The notes under the pieces were generated by a model. It saw nothing but the letters and a program-made list of their open reading frames with translations. It made no database searches and was not told the DNA's origin. Positions 1 through 9,037 of a stretch of DNA of 64,000 bases are shown in pieces. Every line of letters starts with the position of its first letter. Positions within the stretch are counted from its first letter, which is position 1. Position numbers and translations under genes: made by a program. Origin of the DNA: Eumeta japonica (Eukaryota > Arthropoda > Insecta > Lepidoptera > Psychidae); assembly GCA_005406025.1 (NCBI GenBank), contig BGZK01000530.1, positions 305,540 to 369,539 on the forward strand, read 5' to 3'.

Positions 1-180
1 AGCGTTTCATCTCACGACCTTCGAACGGATGATGTGATTTTGGTATTTTTATAAAATATCACATAAATACTGTTTACTTTTGGAAACAATGCCAAAAATG
101 TTTACATATTTTTATTAGTTATAAATAAAGCTAAATACTCAAACGAACTTCTCGACTAGCATGTGTATTTCTATACCTAC

Positions 181-249
181 GTCTTCTTGTGTCACCCTGC
201 GAACTGTATTGCGGGTCGTAGTGGAAATCGGTGATGTGCCAGAAGTAGC
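181..249 (-). CDS. Coding exon 2 of acid sphingomyelinase-like phosphodiesterase (SMPDL3-like)
   Basis: On the minus strand a pyrimidine-rich tract ends in TTACAG at 256-251/250, followed by an open exon reading (G)YFWHITDFHYDPQYSS, then QGDTRR, and a GTAGGT donor at 180-175. The motif FWHxTDxHxDPxYS is the start of the catalytic domain in acid sphingomyelinase-like phosphodiesterases (calcineurin-like metallophosphoesterase fold). The D and H of TDFHYD are the first metal ligands. These enzymes are secreted or lysosomal phosphodiesterases acting on phosphodiester or nucleotide substrates. The first two bases (GC) complete the Gly codon opened by the phase-1 exon at 60246, which supports joining the two exons. 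A second possible donor, GTATAG at 176-171, would extend the exon to 177. The rest of the gene lies outside the window to the left. Confidence 0.83.
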
Positions 250-424
250 CTGTAACAACAAACAAAACAAGGTAGAGGTTAAAATCAATAAATTAATGAA
301 ATCATAGTTAACTAAGCAAGATTTTCACTATCAAAATATTGGTAATTTCATGTTTCTAGCACATTTTTTAGCAATTTCTGTACATACTATCCATATTAAG
401 ATCATAAATGCTAAAATGTCTGTT

Positions 425-545
425 TGATACGTTTTCACGCCTAAACCACTGTACCGATTTCGGTAAAATTAACTACAGACATAGTTTGACACTAGGGAAA
501 CGGATAAAGGCTCTTTTTGATTGCCTGCTGTTCGTTAATCTGTTT
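425..545 (+). repeat. Dispersed repeat fragment ('ACCGATTT' family)
   Basis: The stretch with TTTCACGCCTAAACCACTG, CCGATTTCGGTAAAATT and CATAGTTTGACACTAGGGAAACG has the wording of a very common lepidopteran dispersed repeat (roughly 'aaccactgaaccgattttgatgaaattt...ata'). A related copy sits at about 7850-8100. The class is not known to me with certainty. Confidence 0.45.
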
Positions 546-1295
546 TTTAAAGCCCAACGGTATTTAATGAACTTAGTGTAATAATAGACAACACAATTTT
601 GTAATACTATATATAAGTTATTTTCTGATTATTTTTCTAACTGTTTGGTTATTCGTTCAACTATAACTTGGCAATGACTTAACTAATATTGATGAATTTT
701 AAAAATTGATAGAAGTCATTGTCACATAAAATATGGGTTAATGTTTATTTTTTATACCTTTATCTGTTAACTTCTTATATCCAGAAGATTTAAAAAATTT
801 TGATTTTACTTTATTTTGTTGACCATGCTCATTCTTTGCTTAATGCGTTAAGAGTGGAAGAAGAAGAGTTGATATGAGAGGGAGAACGAAAGCCAAAGTA
901 AGAGAGAGTGTAATCAATCCGATTGTAACTATTTTATTAATGTATTATTATAACTATATTAATGGTTTAATAATATGAAAGTGATAGTAAATTAGAACGA
1001 ACGGTAAGGTTTTCACCATAATATCTTTTAAATGAAGGACAAGTAACTCAATAAATAATCAATAAAAATAAACATCTGAAGGAGTTAAATGAAATTATGC
1101 TAATAGAAAATTTTTTGGGTAATACGTAATGAAGATTTTCTCACCGGTCAGAAGCACACAAACATAATTTACAATAACATCTAAGTGTTTGGTCTCATGG
1201 CGGAAAGTTTCGATACTTTTGCCATATTATATTTCCAGTAGTCGAGTGGTTTCAACAAATACCATTCGTTGAAAAGTTTATATTTTTATATACTA
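546..1295. other. AT-rich intron sequence, nothing recognised
   Basis: Low-complexity AT-rich sequence with a short purine-rich patch at 855-910. No ORF, inverted repeat or known element was recognised. Confidence 0.5.
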
Positions 1296-1690
1296 GCTTC
1301 TGCCCGCGGCTCCGCCCGCATGAACACGCGTTAATCTCGTATATCTACCCGTCACGCTCTTAACAGAAATTCTAATCCAGCTTTCAATGCACATTTGTTT
1401 CACTCTTGAATCGGGTTCGCGGTTTGATTTTTGATTCCGAATCTAGTCCTAGTGTAGATAGATTTAGTTTCCGCCATCAATCTCGGTCCCGCTCTTAATT
1501 CTGATTTTGGTGCTGCTCTTCATTTGGATTATTCACGCCCTTAATTTTAATCCTAAGCCGTTGCTCGACGTCAACCTCGGTCCTGTTCTCGATTTCGATT
1601 CCTTCCGGTCTTCAGTCTCGACTCTGTTAACCATCTCAATTGAGATTGTACTGTCGGCCACATTTCTGATTTCAATGAAACCAAAGCAAA
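1296..1690 (+). repeat. GC-box plus degenerate GATTCC tract repeat, copy A
   Basis: It begins with TGCCCGCGGCTCCGCCCGCA at 1303-1322, a box common in lepidopteran dispersed repeats. About 300 bp of degenerate pyrimidine-rich 6-12-bp units follow (variants of GATTCCGATCT, CTCGGTCC, TTTTGATTCCG). The 93-codon ORF over this tract is a by-product of the repeat. Other copies are near 2.9, 44.7, 47.8, 48.7, 52.1, 58.7 and 60.0 kb. Confidence 0.55.
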
Positions 1691-2249
1691 TGCCAGTTTA
1701 CTTCATAATCAATATAATATTATTCCTAAAAACCAATAGAATATTGTCGTCCAAAATTCACAACTATCTGAAAAATCTTCATAGATAAAGAATGAAACAT
1801 AAGCGAGCATTGATTTAGATTATATGTGTATGTACATATATGTATTTGCGTACTTATGTACATAATGTTTTGCATTCATTCATATAATCCTGTATGTTGT
1901 AAGTAATAAAGAGAAATTTTCCATTTCGGATAACGAATAGCATTTTTTTCAAATAATTTGTGTATTTCAAAACAAATATTTGAAACCTCTACTTTTCCAA
2001 ATGACAAAGTTAAAATTATAATTTAATTCATATTAGTTGTATATCAGCAAGTATTCTAATAAAAACAACTTAGATTTTTTAGTTAAGCTCACGACGCATT
2101 ATACTCTTTATAATAATCTGAACTGCGATTTTTCTTGCAAATTTCAATTACCTACAATAAGAAAATCATATCAGATTATTCCAATTTTATAACAGATAAT
2201 ATAATTTAATAAGCCAGCTTAATACATAAATCTTTAAATTAATATTTTA
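1691..2249. other. AT-rich intron sequence, nothing recognised
   Basis: Mostly A and T, with TATGTGTATGTACATATATG-like low-complexity sequence near 1820-1870. No gene or element was recognised. Confidence 0.5.
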
Positions 2250-2800
2250 AGTCGTATTTAACTAAAAAGCCCTTCGTGCCTGTCCCAAAACGCGAATTCC
2301 CAATTTATTCTTAACACGATAATTTACTATTTACATGAGCCGAAAATGTAAACCGTCAGACTTAATAAGCTTAAGTTTTTAAATCAAATTATGAATTTCA
2401 TCATACCGCCCTTGCCTAATTCCGCGAAAAGTGTCCCTTCGGGGAGAGATGAACGCCGTCCCTCTATCGTTCAAAAACCGCACCGAATCTCATTGGGCGG
2501 CGGGTCCGCCGAACGAGTACCTTTAAGGGCGGCGGGGCCCCGTAGGGGTCGACAAAAAACAACTATAATCCGACAGTAAAACATTGAACTTATTTATCAG
2601 AAGATACGGATTGTAATTTGTGAGGATTTATCTTGGACGTGTAGCCCCGGCCCGGCCGGCCGGCAAAAAGGGGCTGATTAATGACTCTTCAAGCTCCTAC
2701 ACGCAACGACATTAAAATTTGTTCGTTCAGCCCCTAAAGGAGCTACCGATTCGGTCTGATGAATAAATCCGGAGCCGGTTTCTTTGTGTTTCTTTGCTCG
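2250..2800 (+). promoter_or_regulatory. GC-rich non-repetitive block, candidate enhancer, with TGATTAAT
   Basis: This block contrasts with its AT-rich flanks. It has GC-rich cores at 2490-2545 and 2645-2675 (CCCGGCCCGGCCGGCCGG). The octamer TGATTAAT is at 2675-2682 on the + strand, directly after the GC run. The sequence does not look like a transposon, and the 62-codon ORF inside has no coding character. The regulatory role is inferred from composition and the Exd/Hox-like site only. Confidence 0.35.
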
Positions 2801-2889
2801 GCGAATTTAAGAGACTTTTCGGATGTGAACACTAAATCCCTATACTTTATGACATTAGCTACGTTTATCTGTAGTTTTACCTGCTTAGA

Positions 2890-3495
2890 TGTGCAACGGG
2901 CCCTCCGTCTTTTGTATCGATTCTATTCGATTTCCGCTTCCAATCTCGAAATTTGCAATTTCGATTTTCAGTATCAATTCCGGTATCAGGTTCGAATCTA
3001 CTCTCAACGGGCTCGGTTCAGCTCTTTTTTTGATCGATACTACTCTCGATTCCAATCTCACTCTCGCGTTCGGTTCCGATCTCACTCCCGCGTTCGGTTC
3101 CCTGATCCTACCCCAGTTCGGTTCCCACTCGCTCCGTCGATCTCCCTCCCGCGTTCGGTTCCGATCTCACTCCCGCGTTCGGTTCCGATCTCACTCTAGC
3201 GTTCGGTTCCGATCTCTCACTCCTGCCCGGTTCCGTCTCCTGCCTGTTCCGATCTCACTCTCCCGTTCGGTTCCGATCTCACTCCCGTGTTCGTTTCCGA
3301 TTTCACTCTCACGTTCGGTTCCGATCTCACTCTCACCTTCGGTTCCGATCTCACCCTCGCGTTCGGTTCCGATCTCACTCTCACGTTCGGGTCCGATCTC
3401 ACTCTCACTTTCAGTTCTGATAGCAATTTCAATTTCAATTTTGGTTCCTGTTCCGGTTTCGGTTCTCCATTCTGGTCCTGTTCTTCCTGATCAAG
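2890..3495 (+). repeat. Degenerate tandem tract (TTCGGTTCCGATCTCACTC)n, copy B
   Basis: About 600 bp of tandem variants of CGTTCGGTTCCGATCTCACT, most regular between 3055 and 3410 with a unit near 24 bp. The long overlapping ORFs on both strands (up to 219 codons, rich in R, S, V, F and P) are translations of the repeat and not genes. It belongs to the same tract type as copy A but lacks a clear GC box. ACTAGC at 3517-3522 lies just after it. Confidence 0.75.
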
Positions 3496-4350
3496 ACATC
3501 GAATTATTTTATTTTACTAGCATTCGAATTTTTTTAAAGATTTATTAGATTAAGCTTAAATTATACTATCATATGATAGCAAACTTTTATTTACTAATCT
3601 AATAAAACGGTATTTTTTGTGAATATACCGAGATAAGTATTTCAATAATTATGGCTATTTACCTTTAATTAAATAACATTTTTTTTTTTGAATAAAGACT
3701 ATCCTACATGTTGATTAGGAGTTCGTTTTTTCTAAAAACGTCTACAAATATAAAAAAGAAGTGATCGAATAACAAAAGTTCAAATATCCAAACTTTCACA
3801 TTTATAATATTTCTTTTAGAACTGATTAATTTATTTAGTGCTAAATATAAATATTTAACAAATGTACACAATGGACGTCCAAGAGAACTTTAATTAGGAA
3901 ATATGAAAATTGTTTATGTAAGAAATATGAAAAATCTTCTCAACGTTAGTGCTATTTAGGTTCAATTGGTAATTACAACTACTGGGATTACAAATTCAAA
4001 AACTATATTCCCTATTGAATAAAAACTGATTCCAAGCTTTTGAAATTACAAATTAAAAACGATATGTGAACTGCAATAATATTAGATCTTATAACCTTTT
4101 GATAAAGTGTCATTTATATAACACTGTTTATCAAAACTCTTCTTAATTAATTTCAGTTGTAATTAGTTAGAAGGGAATAGCCATAATAAGCCGCTGTCGC
4201 GTCTTATTTATACATAAAAAAAATGTGATTTCAATACTATAAACAACACAGACTGAAACCTCACCAAAATGAAAGATATTCTATTCTTTTCACATGGAAC
4301 CCTAAAAGCATGTATCGCACATAAAAAACGCTTCGCTCGACAGTTAAGCA
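3496..4350. other. AT-rich intron sequence, nothing recognised
   Basis: AT-rich, with short homopolymers such as the T run at 3680-3691. No supported feature. Confidence 0.5.
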
Positions 4351-4354
4351 CAAG

Positions 4355-4475
4355 TTAAGAGTCAGTGTGGGGCAGAGTCCCGGCGGACGCGCGTGGCCGG
4401 CGCTGATTAATGAGCCGGCGCCTCCCGCGAGGACTCGCTCTCCAAACGCGACCACTCACGCTCCTAATAAATCAT
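4355..4475 (+). promoter_or_regulatory. GC-rich island with TGATTAAT, candidate enhancer
   Basis: About 120 bp of CpG-rich sequence in an AT-rich setting. The octamer TGATTAAT is at 4404-4411 in the context GGCGCTGATTAATGAGCCGG. It is similar in layout to the 2675, 33937, 47173 and 57230 sites. The 64-codon ORFs on both strands are probably chance effects of high GC. Function is inferred. Confidence 0.35.
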
Positions 4476-4689
4476 TACCCCTATCTCCGTTAAAGGTAGA
4501 GGCATACATTTCAACCTTCAACATTTTCGATGCGTTCAATTTTAAATGTATTACCGTATGAAGTACACCTGCATTCATGGAGGAACACTATGTGCCCACT
4601 CACGCTGTGCGTTGTGTGTGCTTGTCGTTTAGTGTGTTGTCGTGTACCGCCCACATATTGAATTTTTCAGGATAAAATATAAAGCTTTG

Positions 4690-4965
4690 AACAAAATTTA
4701 GTAAACAGAACTAGACTGACAAAACAAATCTATAGAACGAATGTGTGTGATGGAAACGTCAGCAAGGGTCACCCTAGAAAATCCTAGCAGCCTTTATTGG
4801 TTGAATATTAAAAAGGACAAAATTATAAGCACCCGAAACCGACGAGCTTGCATGAAAAGATTAATAGATATCAATGAAGCAAGAAAGATGTGCAAACATC
4901 GAAATACTACCATGTGCAATCTGCAGTCTCTGTCTACCCTTTTAAGTAATAGGCGCAAATTTCTA
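4690..4965 (+). pseudogene. LINE 3'-terminal ORF fragment (copy 1 of 3)
   Basis: Conceptual reading gives RLTKQIYRTNVCDGN, then a GHPRKS-like stretch, then an open 84-codon frame with IISTRNRRACMKRLIDINEAR and MCKHR. This is the C-terminal tail of a non-LTR retrotransposon polymerase; the pattern R-TK-IYR-NVCDG, IxSTRNRRACM, and D-xEAR-C is shared with the fragments at 13.1-13.4 kb (minus) and 32.9-33.6 kb. A frameshift separates the two parts. No reverse transcriptase core is present, so it is a dead 5'-truncated copy. Confidence 0.6.
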
Positions 4966-6029
4966 ATAACAAAATCAATATGTGTAATGCAATGAACATT
5001 ATTACTAATTCATCACTATTTCAATTTAACAAAATTACAATATTGTTAAAATTTACAAATTGCCTACATTTATATAACATTCAGTGTTATTATTTGTCAT
5101 AAGTTAACTACACCCCCGAGTACGTTCATAAAAATCAAATGCTCGTGTAGAGCCAGTTCATAGGTAGAATATCGTTTGTCTATATTTCTATTTGTTCTAT
5201 ATATTTTACTGTTCACGAATTAATCACTAAAAAGACTATCACCCCCTTATTAAAACGACGCTCGGCAGAAGTCATATGCATGACAAAAGTCGTATTATAC
5301 CAAATTTACAGCTTACTCTTAACAGGTCAGTAAGACGACTGCCGCTAGACTACACATGATCATTTTTTTTGGAGCACAACTTTTTAATTTCTCCCAATTT
5401 CCGCTTTATTTTTTAATTGTAGCAGGTTACTTCATTCCGTAATGAAGTAAATATACTAAAAATATCGTAAATATTTTGTATCAATATTTGCCAATAAAAT
5501 TAAAGTATTTAGAATAAAATTAATTGTGCCTATTGAAATATATCGTAACATAGCTTTAGATTACATTCTTCCGTTGGACATATATTATTGATCCACACGT
5601 AAACAGACATTTTCTTTAGCCCTTTACTGTCTTAGTAAAGTCTTAGGATTTACGTGGGATATAGTATTTAATTTCAGCAAATGCAAACTTATCTCATCCT
5701 TAGTTAGCTAGAGTTACCTGCAGCAAAAAAAAAAATACAGAAAAAACCATAAACAATTTATTCTAAAAATCGTATTATCCCTGAAGTATATAGTGAATGA
5801 TAACCAAGAAAGTGCACAACGTTTCACTTTTTTGACCACACTCAAGGTCAATTCATGCTATTTGTTATTGATTCTTTTACTCTTTTCGACAGTCAATGTC
5901 TGAAATATAACACATAAAATATATAATTACATACCAATGTTAATCAAAGAGGTATTATTATAAATTAAATTAAATACATAGCGAAAATACAAATGCCAAT
6001 AGATTAGTATTCAAATAAGTTGAAAAGTA
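4966..6029. other. AT-rich intron sequence, nothing recognised
   Basis: AT-rich sequence without a supported ORF, repeat or hairpin. Confidence 0.5.
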
Positions 6030-6307
6030 TATTAAGGACTTGCACCGCCATCGGTCACCTCGCGATGTCGGCGGTCGTCTTTGTGCTCAGAGGAGGTATT
6101 GTTACAGCAAACATCTGAGGACGCCGCGTCGCTCCCGATCTCCTACAAAAGATGAATATTCCCCTCACCCCGCAATGCCCCCCCCCCCTAATTAGACGCG
6201 AGAGTGGCAGTTCAGCATTTTTCATTTTAATAAATTCCGGGTGCCATTTTTTTTTGTGTAAATTCCGGCCGTCTTGTTTGAACGTTACGTACTCGCTGTG
6301 GTTTCGG
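6030..6307. promoter_or_regulatory. CpG-enriched non-repetitive block, candidate regulatory sequence
   Basis: The stretch has balanced composition, a C run at 6179-6188, and CTAATTAG at 6187-6194, a homeodomain-type palindrome. It abuts the inverted 470-bp repeat. An 88-codon minus ORF has no recognisable domain. A role as regulatory DNA is only a suggestion. Confidence 0.25.
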
Positions 6308-6777
6308 TTTTGACGTGACAACGTCTTAAATTAGGTTGCGGCTGGGAGTCACTTATGAAAAGTGTAACGCTCGGTAACGTAACGATGAGTCACCGAACGA
6401 GAGAGGCCCGCCGAATGCCTTGCGTCTCTCTCCCACTCAACTATGATCGGTCTGCCGCGCGCGCAGCACTAGAGAATTAGTGCATAGCTTGCAAATACAA
6501 GTTATTGTATGTATATTTGTATATAAATACGTATGTATGTGTAAAGGTAAAAATAAAATTTTGTTAATATGAAATTCAGTGCGAGATTCTTTGTATAAAT
6601 TAATGTTTTAAATATAATTTTGTATAAATAAATGTTTTAAATTGTTACTATTATTTCATCCTTCTTCCTACTATACGAATGAATATTCACATTAAAATGA
6701 TTTTACCATTCAAAGTCGTTGTCACGTAAAACTTTCGCCCGTATACCGACTTTACAGGCAACCAAATTTTTTTAATC
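6308..6777 (+). repeat. 470-bp dispersed repeat, copy 1 (inverted partner at 37115-37586)
   Basis: The sequence from TTTTGACGTGACAACG to CAACCAAATTTTTTTAATC recurs in reverse complement at 37115-37586 with only a few small differences, for example at the GCGCGC and GCAAATAC sites. Each copy holds imperfect inverted ends: GACGTGACAACGTCTT near the start, and the reverse complement of TTTACGTGACAACGACTT about 60 bp before the end. It could be a MITE-like element, or a solo LTR (TG...CA bounds, TATATAAATA near 6519). The near-identity suggests recent movement or duplication. Confidence 0.75.
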
Positions 6778-7001
6778 TTTTTTTTCTGTCTCTTCGACTA
6801 TTCTGTGAATTTTTGTCCTGCACATATTTTAATACGTACGATATGTTTTTATATTTATCGTAAACTTTCTGATAACATTTTGCAATAGTTACGTAAATTA
6901 TGGCTTTCATTCTTGAAGTAAAAACTTTTATGGGCACATTAAGGGGTTTTCATATGGGTAAGATGTTCGAGTTCGCGTCAGTGCGTCACCGACATGCTAA
7001 T

Positions 7002-7026
7002 GAGTCATTTTCACAAAAGTTGTACA
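7002..7026 (+). repeat. Left terminal inverted repeat of the 5.65-kb transposon
   Basis: Shares GAGTCATTTTCACA and a downstream GTACA with the right end. It is preceded by TAAT. Confidence 0.8.
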
Positions 7027-7614
7027 TGTCATTTTAGTGTTGTCCCATAACTTTGATCCAGCATAGTCATTTTATTTTATAAATTCCTGAAAAGTGTTAC
7101 TAAAAATCAAAATCTATATTTAATATTTAGTAAGTTTTTATTGAATGTTGTTCAATATAAGCAATACTTTAATTTATTTTAATATTCTAGGTAATGAAAG
7201 TGGCAACTTTCACAGTGTCCCATTACCCATTCGAAAAATTTGGTAGGAATTTAATTGTTTGCGTAATTATTTTTATACCGCTATGTTTATTTTACCGGTA
7301 AATATGGTAAATAACGTTTCATTTACAAGTTATTAAAATGATTTTACGTAATTATGGAAGTTTTTATTGATTAAATTATTTAAGGACGCAAATTGGTAAC
7401 AGTGGAAAATTCCCTTTCGAAACCACGTTTTCCCAACTTCGTTTAAAATTATTACTAAACAAAAAGGATTTTTACATTGTGGCAACATTAAGCTTGCGGC
7501 AAAGTCCGGCCGCCATTGTCAATTCTTGACATTTCACGGCAGTAACCGATACCAACAGGTGTGTCAGTGCGACGGTTCAGTTTAGATCTTCCACAATCCG
7601 AAACCAATAACAAG

Positions 7615-8158
7615 GTAAGTTAACAAGAATATTTATTGCAAATTCTGTCAATGGTTCTTTGATTTATGTAGATTTTAAATTCGATATTATACTTGCTGCT
7701 ATGTTATCTTATTAAAAATATACGATATTAAATGCAAAGCGAGATAGGATCCCGTTACTTCTTTCCGAAACCAAAACAGTGGTAACGTAGTCGTGGAACT
7801 AAAACGTTTCGGAATGGAACTATTAGGCAAGTGCACATTGCGGGACTTGGAGTCCCTACCCATATTATAATAGCGAAATTAACTCTGTGTGTTTGTTTGT
7901 TTGCCTGTTCATTAACAAATCACGCATAAATCGTTGAACCAATTTAGATGAAATTTTATATAGTGTTATATTATACTCTGAAAATGAATATAGGCTAATT
8001 ATAATTACGAAAATGCAATTTCGCATGCACATAATGCACAAGAGCGTGTAAAGGGTGGTATTTTGTATGAAATCGCGAGTAAACCTTGTTTATAATAATT
8101 ATCTTTTATTCATAGGGCAGAGTATAATGAAGAATATTTGTTTTTCAGGTCTTACAAT
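7615..8158 (+). other. Probable intron in the transposon's 5' leader
   Basis: AACAAG|GTAAGT at 7609-7620 is a strong donor. TTTGTTTTTCAG|G ending at 8158 is a strong acceptor, 14 bases before the ATG of the small ORF. A dispersed repeat (about 7850-8100) lies inside this intron. Splicing is inferred from the signals. Confidence 0.5.
7850..8100 (+). repeat. Dispersed TGTTTGTTTG/AACCAATTTAGATG repeat
   Basis: The order ATTATAATAGCGAAATTAAC, TGTGTTTGTTTGTTTGCC, then AATCGTTGAACCAATTTAGA, ATGAAATTTTA and ATATAGGCTA follows a common lepidopteran repeat layout. A related piece in opposite orientation is near 16400-16515. It probably inserted into the transposon intron. Confidence 0.5.
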
Positions 8159-8172
8159 ATACCTAAAATAAA

Positions 8173-8457
8173 ATGGTTGCTGTAGCAGATATTGACGACT
8201 TCTTGACTAAATATGATTTTTTATTACTTAAAGAACTTGCATGGCCTTGGCAAATTACGCATTTTCGAATCGCAGAGAAATGTTTTGGATGCGGATATTC
8301 TGTTTCAATTGCTAATCGCCCGTACCATTTTGTAATATTTGACTGTACACGAGTGAAGAATTTGATTAATTATAACTTTTTTTGGTGTTTGCGCTGCGCA
8401 ACATATGCTATATATGATCACTATTGTGAAGATGAATGTGATTATTGTAATATCTAA
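8173..8457 (+). CDS. Small cysteine-rich protein (94 aa) of the DNA transposon
   Basis: An open frame of 94 codons starts 14 bases after a good splice acceptor, so this ATG is the natural start. It has a cysteine pattern suggesting metal binding: EKCFGCGYS near residue 37, WCLRCATY near residue 75, and CEDECDYC at the C-terminus. There is no signal peptide or membrane segment. It lies inside the TIR-bounded element and upstream of the transposase, so it may be an accessory protein or an N-terminal exon of it. I do not recognise its family. Confidence 0.5.
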   Translation: MVAVADIDDFLTKYDFLLLKELAWPWQITHFRIAEKCFGCGYSVSIANRPYHFVIFDCTRVKNLINYNFFWCLRCATYAIYDHYCEDECDYCNI

Positions 8458-8474
8458 ACCATAATAAACCTATT

Positions 8475-8557
8475 ATATTGTTACGGAAGTGGGTTTCGGG
8501 ATTGGAAGGAAACGACCGAATCTTCTAACGAGTCGATACCCACTTCCGTAACAATAT
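8475..8557. repeat. 83-bp hairpin with 20-bp arms
   Basis: ATATTGTTACGGAAGTGGGT at 8475 is matched by its reverse complement ending at 8557. The 20-bp arms are perfect or almost so, with about 43 bp between them. It stands directly before the MITE at 8559 and shares TTACGGAA with the subterminal motif of the host transposon. Confidence 0.75.
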
Positions 8558-8558
8558 G

Positions 8559-8780
8559 CTGCTCAAAACAATTAGGGGAACAAAATTTGATTCCTTCTAT
8601 TTTTTTAACTACGATTAAATATGATATAAAATAAACTTAATTTTTATTCTTGTCAATTTGTTAATTAGTACAAATAAATAAAAAAATGATTTTTTTTTAT
8701 TAACTAAATTTAGAAATTAACATTTTAGGCAATAGTCAAAGTGGTGTTTCAAATCTTGTTCTCCTAATTGTTTTGAGCAG
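8559..8780. mobile_element. 222-bp MITE with Tc1-like inverted ends
   Basis: CTGCTCAAAACAATTAGG at 8559 is repeated in reverse complement ending at 8780, and similarity extends to GAACAAxATTTGA. CTGCTCAAAA-ATTA-GGAACA is the usual look of Tc1-type ends. TA follows the right end. There is no coding capacity. It lies inside the larger transposon between its two reading frames. Confidence 0.7.
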
Positions 8781-9037
8781 TATATGTAGTACCTATAGGA
8801 TACATATTATAGACACAGTTGTTGTGTATAACCTTATTAACTAACTTATTATTTAAAAAGATGCCAGTTAACAAATCAGTATTTAGTAATTTATACGAAG
8901 TAGTATGTTAAACATAGTTACCATTTTTGTTATTACTAAGCTCAAACAATGCCATGCCGTCGTATTTCATATATTTTTGCTGATTAATTTTTCATAACAA
9001 AATATCTTCTCTTTAAAGATGCCCTTACGCTGAGAAA

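Noticed and set aside
2759..3548. Overlapping ORFs up to 219 codons on both strands
   Set aside because: They follow the tandem TTCGGTTCCGATCTCACTC unit; the composition is only R/S/V/F/P-type repeats and all frames stay open for the same reason.
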